From assembly GCA_904420055.1 (NCBI GenBank), contig CAJFTV010000163.1, forward strand, positions 1 to 31,123: a stretch of 31,123 nt of DNA, given 5' to 3'. The translations under genes were made by a program, and so were the position numbers. Under the pieces are notes generated by a model that searched no databases, was not told the DNA's origin, and saw only the letters and a program-made list of their open reading frames with translations. The DNA is from Candidatus Alloscillospira gallinarum (GTDB lineage Bacteria > Bacillota > Clostridia > Oscillospirales > Oscillospiraceae). This document shows, in pieces, positions 18,092-25,871 of the stretch; the stretch's first letter is position 1, and every line of letters begins with the position of its first letter.

Positions 18092-20146
18092 ATGAAGAAA
18101 CTGGTAAGGACAGGCAGAATAGCGGCTCTCTTTTTAATAGTTGGCGTTGTCCTTTTTATCTATATAACAAAGATGTATCAGCTTCAGGTTATTGAGGGGG
18201 GCAGCCCCGTAATAACAGCTATCGACACAATCACCACGACGGAGACTATCCCCGCCGCCAGAGGCGACATACTTGACCGCAACGGCACCGTGCTGGTGTC
18301 AAGCGAGCCGTCCTATGACATAAAGCTGTCCCGCAGCATTCTGATAGAGCGGGAAGACTCCAATGAAATTCTTCTCGCCCTCACAGCGGCGGCAGAAGAA
18401 AAAAATGTCAGCTATACCGACACCTTTCCAATTACAAAGACCGCACCCTTTGAGTACCTGAACGATATGACCGACACGCAGAAGTCATATCTATCCCAGT
18501 ATCTTGAGTATTTCGGACTTGAGGAGGATATTTCCGCCTCAGACCTGTTCGTATGGCTTAAAGACCACTACGGCATCGACTACAGTATTCCCATAGAGGA
18601 CGCAAGGACCATAATAGGCCTGCGGTACGAGCTTGAAATCCGCGTCGTCATAGGCATGGACGAATACGTCTTTGCTGAGGACGTGTCCCCAGACTTTGTC
18701 TCGGTTTTAGAGGAGATGAATCTGCCCGGCGTGTCCGTGGCGCTCTCCACCACCCGTGTGTACAACACCGAATACGGTGCCCATCTCCTCGGCTATATCG
18801 GCCAGATGAACCCAGAGGAATATGAGGTCTACTCCGAAAAGGGCTACAGCATGAATGCCTACGTTGGAAAAACCGGCGTAGAGCAGGCATTTGAGGAGTA
18901 TCTCCACGGGGAAGACGGCCTGCAGCGGGTCACCCGCTCGGCGGATACCGGCGCCATTGTGGAGACAGAGGTCATATCCGAGGCAAGTCCCGGCCAAAAT
19001 GTATATCTCTCAATTGACATCGGCATACAGCAGACGGCGGAGCGGTCTCTTGAGGAAAACATAGCCGAGATGAACAACGCCCGCGGCGAGGAGGAGGAAA
19101 AAATTTCCGGAGGTGCGGTCGTTGTGGAGTCGGTCAAAGACGGGCAGACCCTCGCTCTGGCCTCTTATCCCACATACGACCTGGACTCATTTTTCAGCGA
19201 CTACACAGACCTTGCAAACGACCCTGACAACCCCCTGTTTAACCGGGCAACAATGGGAACTTATAACCCCGGCTCCGTGTTCAAAATGGTCACCGCTTAC
19301 GCGGGGCTGTCAGCGGGAATAATAGACGAAAACACCACCGTTTACGACACGGGAGTATACACAAAATACCCCGACTACCAGCCCGCCTGCTGGATATACC
19401 ACACAACCGGCGGCGGCCACGGCACAGTGAACCTTAACCGGGCCATTGGCGTTTCCTGCAACTACTACTTCTACTCTCTGGGCGACAGTCTGGGAATAAA
19501 CGCCATAACAAATGCCGCGGAGAAATTCGGCTTCGGCCAGTCCACAGGAATAGAGATAGGCGACGCCTCTGGGGTTGTTGCATCTGCGGATTATAAAAAT
19601 GACGTCATAGGTGAACAGTGGTACGCAGCTGATACTCTCATAACGGCAATAGGTCAGGGCTACAGCATGTTCACTCCCGTGCAGCTTGCAAATTACACCT
19701 CTACCATTGCCAACGGCGGCACTATAAACAAAATGACACTTTTAAACTCGGTAAAGAGCGCCGATTACTCAGAGACGGTTTACACACAGACCGCAGAAAT
19801 CCTCTCACAGCTTAACAGCGGTTCCGACGCCGAAATCCTCAGCCTTCTCAGGCAGGGCATGGAGACAGTGGCATCAGAGGGCACCGCCGCAAGCTACTTC
19901 AGTGACTACGGCGTAAAAATAGCCTGTAAAACCGGTACGGTTGAGTCGGACGCCTCAGCAAACACCAACGGCGTGTTCGTATGCTACGCACCGGCCGACG
20001 ACCCGGAAATTGCCATCTCCATCGTTGTGGAAAAGGCGAGCTCCGGCGCAATGCTCATGAATATCGCAAAGGATATCCTCGATTATTACTTTTACGGCCG
20101 TGTTTACGACGTAAATACCACTGGAGAAAACATTTTTGTACCATAA
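18092..20146 (+). CDS. Penicillin-binding protein 2 (class B elongasome transpeptidase)
   Basis: A 684-residue class B PBP that crosslinks peptidoglycan during cell elongation. It has one N-terminal membrane anchor (about 8-26). The dimerisation domain contains PAARGDILDRNGTVL (about 54-68). The transpeptidase motifs are complete: S395-V-F-K398 (GSVFKM), S455-C-N457 and K613-T-G615. Length and order are those of PBP2/SpoVD-type enzymes, and the place after mreC and mreD points to the elongation PBP2 (MrdA) role. AAAGGATATC precedes the ATG. A separate promoter follows its stop, so it probably ends the U32-maf-mreCD-pbp2 transcript. No rodA partner is in this window. Confidence 0.95.
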   Translation: MKKLVRTGRIAALFLIVGVVLFIYITKMYQLQVIEGGSPVITAIDTITTTETIPAARGDILDRNGTVLVSSEPSYDIKLSRSILIEREDSNEILLALTAAAEEKNVSYTDTFPITKTAPFEYLNDMTDTQKSYLSQYLEYFGLEEDISASDLFVWLKDHYGIDYSIPIEDARTIIGLRYELEIRVVIGMDEYVFAEDVSPDFVSVLEEMNLPGVSVALSTTRVYNTEYGAHLLGYIGQMNPEEYEVYSEKGYSMNAYVGKTGVEQAFEEYLHGEDGLQRVTRSADTGAIVETEVISEASPGQNVYLSIDIGIQQTAERSLEENIAEMNNARGEEEEKISGGAVVVESVKDGQTLALASYPTYDLDSFFSDYTDLANDPDNPLFNRATMGTYNPGSVFKMVTAYAGLSAGIIDENTTVYDTGVYTKYPDYQPACWIYHTTGGGHGTVNLNRAIGVSCNYYFYSLGDSLGINAITNAAEKFGFGQSTGIEIGDASGVVASADYKNDVIGEQWYAADTLITAIGQGYSMFTPVQLANYTSTIANGGTINKMTLLNSVKSADYSETVYTQTAEILSQLNSGSDAEILSLLRQGMETVASEGTAASYFSDYGVKIACKTGTVESDASANTNGVFVCYAPADDPEIAISIVVEKASSGAMLMNIAKDILDYYFYGRVYDVNTTGENIFVP

Positions 20147-20170
20147 TTGCAAATTTCGGCACAATTTTCC

Positions 20171-20199
20171 TTGCAAAAATGCTTAACTTTGTGTATAAT
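20171..20199 (+). promoter_or_regulatory. Sigma-A-type promoter of the minD-like/mgsA-like pair
   Basis: TTGCAA (20171-20176), a 17-bp spacer and a perfect TATAAT (20194-20199); a second TATAAT follows at 20201-20206. Transcription would start near 20206-20213, just ahead of the strong GGAGGTGA ribosome binding site, leaving a very short leader. Confidence 0.72.
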
Positions 20200-20231
20200 T
20201 TATAATCTAAGGAGTATAGCGGAGGTGACCC

Positions 20232-20963
20232 ATGGGTAAAGTTATTGTCGTTGCGTCGGGTAAGGGCGGAACCGGTAAGACTACCGCAGTGGGTGCCATA
20301 TCTTCATGTCTCGGTGCACTGGGCCACAAAACCCTGTGCATTGACTGTGATATGGGGCTCCGCAACCTTGATATAACACTTGGAATGTCAGACTTTACCG
20401 TGTCTGATTTAAGCCATGTGCTCAGCGGCACTGCCGCGCTGGACGAGGTGGCTGCACCTCACCCGGAAATAGAAAACCTATGGTTTCTCTCTGCCCCCGC
20501 CGTCCCGTTTTCAGGCGAGGGCGAGGATATGAAAATCCTCACAGATGAGGCGAGGGAAAAATTCGACTTCTGCATACTTGACGCTCCTGCCGGACTTGGC
20601 TCCGGATTTGCTCTGGCCGCAGCCGGTGCGGACATGGCAATTATTGTTACAACGGGGGATTTGTCGAGCCTGCGGGACGGACAGGCCGCCGCTGACAAGC
20701 TGCGTCAGCTCGGACTTTCAGACATACGCCTTTTGGTAAACAGGGTGCGCCCCCGGGCGCTTCGGCGCATGGAGACCACAATCGACGATATGATTGACTC
20801 CGTCGGTGCGCAGCTTATCGGCGTTGTGCGGGAGGACCGGCACGTCGGAGATTCGGCCAACAGGGAAATTCCTTTGGTTCTCTTCTCACAAAAAGGAGCC
20901 TGCACCGATTTCCTGCAAACGGCGCGGCGTATCTCCGGGGAGAGCTTACCCATAAAATTTTAA
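20232..20963 (+). CDS. MinD-like ParA/MinD-family ATPase without membrane-targeting tail
   Basis: A 243-residue ATPase of the MinD branch of the ParA/MinD superfamily, which positions cell-division or other machinery. The deviant Walker A GKGGTGKTT is at 10-18 with the signature Lys. The switch region IDCDMGLRNLDITLGM (37-52) is MinD-like. The C-terminal part (VGDSANREIPLVLFSQKG...ARRISGESLPI) also aligns with MinD. The protein stops there: it lacks the 15-25 residue amphipathic helix that anchors MinD to the membrane. No minC or minE gene accompanies it. The locus (mreC, mreD, pbp2, minD, mgsA) is otherwise as in other Clostridia. GGAGGTGA six bases before the ATG should give strong translation. 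Canonical MinD function is doubtful, so no symbol is given. Confidence 0.85.
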   Translation: MGKVIVVASGKGGTGKTTAVGAISSCLGALGHKTLCIDCDMGLRNLDITLGMSDFTVSDLSHVLSGTAALDEVAAPHPEIENLWFLSAPAVPFSGEGEDMKILTDEAREKFDFCILDAPAGLGSGFALAAAGADMAIIVTTGDLSSLRDGQAAADKLRQLGLSDIRLLVNRVRPRALRRMETTIDDMIDSVGAQLIGVVREDRHVGDSANREIPLVLFSQKGACTDFLQTARRISGESLPIKF

Positions 20964-21024
20964 CGGCAGGACACTTATTAAGATTAAGTTTTATATACAC
21001 CGACAGGAAGAAGATAATGATACA

Positions 21025-21041
21025 CCGGCGCACGGCGCCGG
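21025..21041 (+). other. GC-rich hairpin touching the mgsA-like ribosome binding site
   Basis: CCGGCGC (21025-21031) and GCGCCGG (21035-21041) form a perfect 7-bp stem with an ACG loop. The GGAGGAGG site of the next gene starts within two bases of the stem. There is no T-run. It may act as a 5' stabiliser or translational control element of the mgsA-like message. Confidence 0.5.
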
Positions 21042-21056
21042 GGAGGAGGTCATCAC

Positions 21057-21461
21057 ATGGAAATTGCATTGCTGGCACACGACAGAAAAAAAGAGCTCAT
21101 GGTACAATTTTGCATTGCCTATTGCGGTATTTTATCCGGCCACTCTATCTGTGCGACTAACACAACCGGCAAACTTGTTTCCGAGGCCACTGGTTTGCCC
21201 GTAAACCTCTACCTGTCCTGCAAGCAGGGTGGAAATCAGCAAATAGGCGCGAGAATAGCCTACAACGAGATTGACCTGGTACTGTTTTTCTGCGACCCCG
21301 ATCAGGGCGATATTCTCACAGACGTAAATGAAATCGCCCGGCTCTGCGACAAGCACAACGTCCCATTCGCATCTAACGTAGCCACCGCTGAGGTCCTGAT
21401 TCAGGGCCTCAAGCGCGGTGATTTGGATTGGCGTGATATAGTCAACCCGAAGAAAAAATAA
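21057..21461 (+). CDS. Methylglyoxal synthase homologue lacking key catalytic residues
   Basis: A 134-residue protein clearly of the methylglyoxal synthase family, which makes methylglyoxal from dihydroxyacetone phosphate. Conserved parts are LLAHDRKKE (H8, D9), the TTG turn (36-38), QQIGARIAYNEIDLVLFF, DP at 80-81, D89, and ASNVATAEVLI. However, the catalytic Asp of GGDQQ (D71 in E. coli) is Asn60 here (codon AAT). The phosphate-loop SGP is SCK (54-56), TGTTG is TNTTG, and the H98 region is replaced by the shorter DPDQGDILTDV with no His. It is therefore probably inactive as a classical synthase, or altered in function. The frame, length and GGAGGAGG site are intact, so it is not a decayed gene. 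It follows the MinD-like gene, its usual clostridial place. Confidence 0.86.
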   Translation: MEIALLAHDRKKELMVQFCIAYCGILSGHSICATNTTGKLVSEATGLPVNLYLSCKQGGNQQIGARIAYNEIDLVLFFCDPDQGDILTDVNEIARLCDKHNVPFASNVATAEVLIQGLKRGDLDWRDIVNPKKK

Positions 21462-21479
21462 ACTTACCTTTGCATTGAC

Positions 21480-21690
21480 CGGGGAAGAGTAAGGTATGGC
21501 ACATCTGCAGAGAATGGCGCCGCGGCTGTAAGCGCCTGATGTTAAGTTGTACCCCAAGACACCCCGCGAGCAGGGCGTTTTTCCGGCCATACGGAAAGGT
21601 AAAGGGCGCAGCCCCGCTGCGCCGAAGTTGGGTGGCACCACGAAACACTTTGGCTTTCGTCCCAATACGGGAACGAAAGTCTTTTTATTT
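21480..21690 (+). promoter_or_regulatory. T-box leader with Asp (GAC) specifier controlling hisS-aspS
   Basis: Stem I is complete: base pairs CGGGG/CCCCG (21480-21484 with 21562-21566), an AGAGTA loop-E strand (21486-21491), GGTAT/GTACC, ACAT/ATGT and GGCGC/GCGCC at the top, with an AGAGA bulge. Opposite loop E, the specifier reads GAC (21558-21560) followed by A, the Asp codon; GACAC also contains the His codon CAC. Stem III is GGCGCAGC/GCTGCGCC (21605-21623). The T-box itself is GGGTGGCACCACG (21630-21642). The terminator is CTTTCGT/ACGAAAG (21654-21679) with a T-run to 21690. Uncharged tRNA should favour readthrough into hisS-aspS. Confidence 0.93.
21654..21690 (+). terminator. Terminator hairpin of the hisS-aspS T-box
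   Basis: CTTTCGT (21654-21660) pairs with ACGAAAG (21673-21679), extended by CCC/GGG, and is followed by TCTTTTTATTT. It would form when the antiterminator, built around the T-box bulge just upstream, is not held open by uncharged tRNA. Confidence 0.85.
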
Positions 21691-21860
21691 TCAGGCGTGC
21701 GCCGCCATGCGCGGCACGGACAGCGCTTCCATTCAGCTCTGCCGCCACAGCTTTGCGGGTACACCGGCTCATTCCCCTTAAATAAACGTCCTTACCGTCT
21801 GCTCCTCCCGGAGCGGAGGAAACAAGCTCAAAGCATAAAAACTACATGGAGGTATTACAA
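21691..21860 (+). other. Long leader between T-box terminator and hisS
   Basis: About 170 bases without a convincing gene. It contains a GC-rich segment (GTGCGCCGCCATGCGCGGCAC near 21695-21715) able to fold, and near 21810-21828 a CCTCC...GGAGG or GCTCC...GGAGC alternative hairpin. The hisS ribosome binding site GGAGG is at the end, eight bases before the ATG. Confidence 0.4.
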
Positions 21861-23216
21861 ATGTCCAGAATTAAACCGCGAACTCTGTCCGGATTTATGG
21901 AGCTTCTGCCAAACGAACAGGTCTATTTTGAAAAAATGGTAGAAAAGCTCCGGGAGGTATACTCTCTCTATGGCTTTACCCCACTTGATACGCCGCTGAT
22001 TGAGGCGTCTGAGATACTTCTGGCCAAAGGCGGCGGCGAGACAGAAAAACAGATTTACCGCTTTACAAAGGGAGAACACGACCTGTCTCTCCGGTTTGAC
22101 CTTACCGTCCCTCTGGCAAAATACGTGGCGCTCAACTACGGCAAGCTCACCTTTCCCTTCCGCCGCTTTCAAATCGGCAAAGTATACCGCGGGGAGAGAG
22201 CGCAGCGGGGCCGCTTCCGGGAATTTTACCAGGCGGATATAGATGTAATCGGCGACGGCAGTCTTGACATAATAAACGAGGCGGAGATACCCGGCATTAT
22301 CTACCGTGTATTTACAGAGCTGGGCCTTCACCGGTTTGTCATACGCATAAACAACAGAAAGGTCTTAAACGGCCTGTTTGAAATTCTCGGTGTGGCAGAC
22401 AGGGCCGGGGATATCATGCGCACCATCGACAAGCTGGAAAAAATTGGCCGGGAAAAGGTTTTTGAGCTTCTCACCGGGGATTGCTCCATGGAAAAAGACA
22501 GCGCGGAAAGGCTTTTAAACCTCCTTGCCTGCGAGGCTGAGCCAATAGCGGCCCTTGGCGAGTACAAGGGACAAAATAAAACCTTTGACCTTGGGGTTAG
22601 CGAGCTTGAGACCGTTGCAAAATACATGTCCGCATTCGGCGTACCGTCGGAAAACTATAAGATAGACCTCACAATCGCCCGTGGCCTTGACTACTATACC
22701 GGCACAGTGTATGAGACAATGCTTTTGGACCACCCGGAAATAGGCTCTATCTGCTCCGGCGGCAGATATGACAATCTCGCCGAATACTATACCGACAAAA
22801 AGCTCCCCGGCGTGGGTATCTCCATCGGTCTCACACGTCTTTTCTTTGTTCTTCAGGACCAGAACTACTTAAATCCGGAGCTGCCCTCTTCACCGGCAGA
22901 CGCAGTCATAATCCCCATGACTGAGGACCTTGCTCCCGCCATATCGTTTGCGACACAGCTCCGCGGCCTTGGCGTCAAAACACAGCTCTACAGTGAAAAC
23001 AAAAAATTCAAGCAGAAAATGGCATATGCAGACAAGATAGGCGCGCAGTTTGTGGTGCTCATCGGTGAGGACGAGATAAGAGAGGGCAAGGTAACGGCAA
23101 AAGACATGTTCTCCGGCAGCCAGGTATCCGCCTCTCCCGCCATGATTGCCGCCGGCATTGCCGAGGCCGTAAACAAAAAAGCGGGCATAACACCCATAAA
23201 AGAACCGGTAGAATAA
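21861..23216 (+). CDS. hisS: Histidyl-tRNA synthetase
   Basis: A 451-residue class II aminoacyl-tRNA synthetase that charges tRNA-His. The N-terminus includes LSGFMELLPNEQVYFEKM. Motif 2 is FRRFQIGKVYRGERAQRGRFREFYQADID (about 97-127). The His-binding signature LDYYTGTVYE lies near 275-284, and motif 3 reads GVGISIGLTRLFFVL. A C-terminal anticodon-binding domain of about 95 residues follows (VIIPMTEDLAPAISFATQLR onward). I chose ATG at 21861 because GGAGG precedes it by eight bases; the ATG 15 bases upstream overlaps that site. It is cotranscribed with aspS (24-base gap) and regulated by the T-box upstream. No truncation is seen. Confidence 0.97.
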   Translation: MSRIKPRTLSGFMELLPNEQVYFEKMVEKLREVYSLYGFTPLDTPLIEASEILLAKGGGETEKQIYRFTKGEHDLSLRFDLTVPLAKYVALNYGKLTFPFRRFQIGKVYRGERAQRGRFREFYQADIDVIGDGSLDIINEAEIPGIIYRVFTELGLHRFVIRINNRKVLNGLFEILGVADRAGDIMRTIDKLEKIGREKVFELLTGDCSMEKDSAERLLNLLACEAEPIAALGEYKGQNKTFDLGVSELETVAKYMSAFGVPSENYKIDLTIARGLDYYTGTVYETMLLDHPEIGSICSGGRYDNLAEYYTDKKLPGVGISIGLTRLFFVLQDQNYLNPELPSSPADAVIIPMTEDLAPAISFATQLRGLGVKTQLYSENKKFKQKMAYADKIGAQFVVLIGEDEIREGKVTAKDMFSGSQVSASPAMIAAGIAEAVNKKAGITPIKEPVE

Positions 23217-23240
23217 ATTTGGATAAAGAGGTTTTGAAAT

Positions 23241-25025
23241 ATGGACACTTTACATGGATTTAAACGCACAGACTACTGCGGAAATTTTACATCTGGAAAC
23301 ATCGGACAGACCGTATCTGTATGCGGCTGGGTACAGCGCCGCCGTGACCTGGGTCAGCTGATATTCATTGACCTCCGCGACAGAACCGGCATAATCCAGC
23401 TTGCCTTTGACGACAGTACGGACAGGTCCGTATTTGAGCGGGCCGAGGCCATAAGAAGCGAGTATGTCATCGCCGCCACAGGGCTCGTGCGGGAGCGCGC
23501 CTCAAAAAATCCGGACCTTCCCACCGGAGACATAGAAATTGAGGTAAAAGAGCTGCGTGTTCTTGCCGAGGCGGAAACTCCTCCCTTTGAGATAACGGAG
23601 AACTCCGACGTAAACGATACGCTTCGTCTTACATACCGCTATCTTGACCTTCGCCGCCCCGACATGCAGCGGGCCATCGCCCTGCGCCACAAGGTGGCAA
23701 AGGTCACGCGGGACTACTTTGACGAGAACGGATTTTACGAGATTGAGACACCTATGCTCACAAAATCCACACCCGAGGGCGCCCGGGACTATCTGGTCCC
23801 CAGCCGCGTACACCCCGGCAAGTTCTATGCCCTGCCCCAGTCTCCCCAGCAGTACAAGCAGCTTCTCATGCTCTCCGGCTTTGACCGCTATTTCCAGATT
23901 GTCCGCTGCTTCAGGGACGAGGACCTCAGGGCTGACAGGCAGCCGGAGTTTACTCAGATTGACATAGAGATGTCCTTTGTTGAGCAGGAGGACGTAATGG
24001 CAATAAACGAGGGCTTTATAAAGCGGGTGTTCAAAGACGTATTAAATGTGGACGTTAAAACGCCGTTTCTCCGTATGCCCTGGCGGGAGGCCATGGACAG
24101 ATATGGCTCCGACAAGCCGGATATCCGCTTCGGGCTTGAGCTCCGGGACATAAGCGCCATTGTCTCCGGCTGCGGCTTTAAAGTGTTCTCCGAGCCCGTG
24201 GCGGCCGGCGGCTCTGTGCGCCTTATAAACGTGCCGGGCGGGGCTGAGTTCTTCCCCAGGAAGAAAATCGACGGGCTGGCTGACTTTGTAAAGACCTACG
24301 GGGCAAAGGGGCTTGCGTGGCTCCGCCTCTCCCCGGAGGGGACCACCTCCTCCTTCGCCAAGTTTATGACCGGGGAGGAGATGAGCGCCATCACCGCCGC
24401 CGCCGGGGCCAATACCGGCGACCTTGTCCTTATCGTGGCCGACGCCAAAAATGAAGTGGTGTTTGCCGCCCTCGGCGCGCTCCGCTGCGAAATTGCAAAG
24501 AGAATGGAGCTTACAAAAAAAGACGACTACAAATTCCTGTGGGTTACGGAGTTTCCCATGTTTGAGTACTCTGAAGAGGAGGGGCGCTATGTCGCCATGC
24601 ACCACCCCTTCACTGCCCCAATGGACGAAGATGTGGATAAGCTTGAGACCGACAAGGCCGGCTGCCGGGCCAAGGCCTACGACATGGTGTTAAACGGCAA
24701 CGAGATAGGCGGCGGCTCAATAAGGATTTCAACTCCTGAGATGCAGAAAACAATGTTCCGTGCTCTGGGCTTCACTGATGAGGACGCGCAGGAGCGCTTC
24801 GGCCACCTAATTAACGCCTTTAAGTTCGGCGCGCCGCCCCACGGTGGCCTTGCCTACGGCCTTGACAGGCTGGTCATGCTCATGGCAGGCGCAGATTCCA
24901 TAAGGGACGTCATCGCCTTCCCCAAGGTGCAGAACGCTTCGGAGCTTATGACTGCCTGTCCCGACACAGTGGACAAAAAGCAGCTTGACGAGCTGGGAAT
25001 TGACATCATAAAGGAAGAAAAATAA
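23241..25025 (+). CDS. aspS: Aspartyl-tRNA synthetase, bacterial type
   Basis: A 594-residue bacterial-type AspRS. The N-terminal OB anticodon-binding domain (about 15-105) has VSVCGWVQRRRDLGQLIFIDLRDRTGIIQ. The class II core has motif 1 (ETPMLTKSTPEGARDYLV), motif 2 (FRDEDLRADRQPEFTQID, about 223-240) and motif 3 (GLAYGLDRLVMLMAG, about 534-550). The GAD insertion typical of bacterial AspRS lies between motifs 2 and 3. Whether it also charges tRNA-Asn (non-discriminating type) cannot be decided here. It shares the T-box with hisS, whose specifier is an Asp codon, and ends in a strong terminator. Confidence 0.97.
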   Translation: MDTLHGFKRTDYCGNFTSGNIGQTVSVCGWVQRRRDLGQLIFIDLRDRTGIIQLAFDDSTDRSVFERAEAIRSEYVIAATGLVRERASKNPDLPTGDIEIEVKELRVLAEAETPPFEITENSDVNDTLRLTYRYLDLRRPDMQRAIALRHKVAKVTRDYFDENGFYEIETPMLTKSTPEGARDYLVPSRVHPGKFYALPQSPQQYKQLLMLSGFDRYFQIVRCFRDEDLRADRQPEFTQIDIEMSFVEQEDVMAINEGFIKRVFKDVLNVDVKTPFLRMPWREAMDRYGSDKPDIRFGLELRDISAIVSGCGFKVFSEPVAAGGSVRLINVPGGAEFFPRKKIDGLADFVKTYGAKGLAWLRLSPEGTTSSFAKFMTGEEMSAITAAAGANTGDLVLIVADAKNEVVFAALGALRCEIAKRMELTKKDDYKFLWVTEFPMFEYSEEEGRYVAMHHPFTAPMDEDVDKLETDKAGCRAKAYDMVLNGNEIGGGSIRISTPEMQKTMFRALGFTDEDAQERFGHLINAFKFGAPPHGGLAYGLDRLVMLMAGADSIRDVIAFPKVQNASELMTACPDTVDKKQLDELGIDIIKEEK

Positions 25026-25033
25026 TATTTTGC

Positions 25034-25069
25034 AAAGCTCCTGCGCAGTGTATACGCAGGAGCTTTTTA
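25034..25069 (+). terminator. Intrinsic terminator of the hisS-aspS operon
   Basis: AAAGCTCCTGCG (25034-25045) pairs with CGCAGGAGCTTT (25055-25066), about 12 bp with a 9-nt loop, followed by a T-run, 9 bases after the aspS stop. Confidence 0.93.
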
Positions 25070-25126
25070 CAAGCTATAATAATTTCCCTCAAATTTTTGC
25101 GGTTTTATTAAGGTTTCGCCCTTTAC

Positions 25127-25155
25127 TGGACAAAAATAATACCGCATGATATAAT
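25127..25155 (+). promoter_or_regulatory. Sigma-A promoter of tmk
   Basis: TGGACA (25127-25132), a 17-bp spacer and a perfect TATAAT (25150-25155). The start would be near 25162, about 35 bases before the tmk TTG. It follows the aspS terminator, so tmk begins a new unit. Confidence 0.8.
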
Positions 25156-25196
25156 GACATATTCACAATAGTCGCAAGAGATTTGGAGGGTGGAAA

Positions 25197-25871
25197 TTGG
25201 GTAAGCTAATAGTATTTGAGGGAATTGACGGCAGCGGAAAGTCCACCCAGAGCGCTCTTATTAAAGACCGCCTGAAAAATGAGGGGATTGAATTTTTCCC
25301 CGTCACATTTCCACGCTATTCCGAACCCTCCTCCGCTCTTATCCGAATGTATTTAGGCGGTGAGTTTGGTGAAAACCCCGACAGTGTAAACCCATATGCC
25401 GCCTCATGCTTTTACGCGGTGGACAGATACGCCTCTTTCCAGATTGACTGGCGGCAGAAATACGAGGCAGGCGGCCTTGTAATCGCCGACAGATACACCA
25501 CAAGCAACGCCATACACCAGGGCTCAAAGCTCCCGGAAAATGAGAGGCAGGCTTTCTTCAAATGGCTTTACAGTTTTGAATTTGACCTTTTAAAGCTTCC
25601 GCCTCCTGATGCCGTTTTTTATATGGACACACCCCTGGAGACAGCACTTGGACGCATTCGCAGCCGCGACGCAGAAAACGGCGGCGGCGGGGATATTCAC
25701 GAAAAGGACTTAACCTACCTTGAAAAGTGCCACCTGTGCGGGGCGCAGGCCGCCGACGAATACGGCTGGATTAAAATCTCCGCCGTAAGAGAAGGCGTGG
25801 TTCGCAGCCGGCAGGAGGTTCACGAGGAAATATACTCTAAAATTAAGGAAATATTGAAAAATGAGCAGTAA
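25197..25871 (+). CDS. tmk: Thymidylate kinase (dTMP kinase)
   Basis: A 224-residue P-loop kinase that phosphorylates dTMP to dTDP for DNA synthesis. It starts MGKLIVFEGIDGSGKSTQ, with the Walker A at 9-16. The DR(Y/F) motif is in IADRYTTSNAIHQGSKL (about 98-114), and a LID region RIRSRDAENGGGG lies near 152-164. It is a little longer than the E. coli enzyme and seems to belong to a divergent clostridial Tmk group. The start is TTG, six bases after GGAGGG. Its end overlaps the 5-formyl-THF cyclo-ligase gene by 11 bases; the pairing makes sense because thymidylate synthesis depends on folates. Confidence 0.9.
   Translation: MGKLIVFEGIDGSGKSTQSALIKDRLKNEGIEFFPVTFPRYSEPSSALIRMYLGGEFGENPDSVNPYAASCFYAVDRYASFQIDWRQKYEAGGLVIADRYTTSNAIHQGSKLPENERQAFFKWLYSFEFDLLKLPPPDAVFYMDTPLETALGRIRSRDAENGGGGDIHEKDLTYLEKCHLCGAQAADEYGWIKISAVREGVVRSRQEVHEEIYSKIKEILKNEQ

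Noticed and set aside
21547..21942. Plus-strand frame of 131 codons across the T-box
   Set aside because: It runs through the T-box stems and terminator and into hisS in another frame; the RNA structure explains this DNA better.
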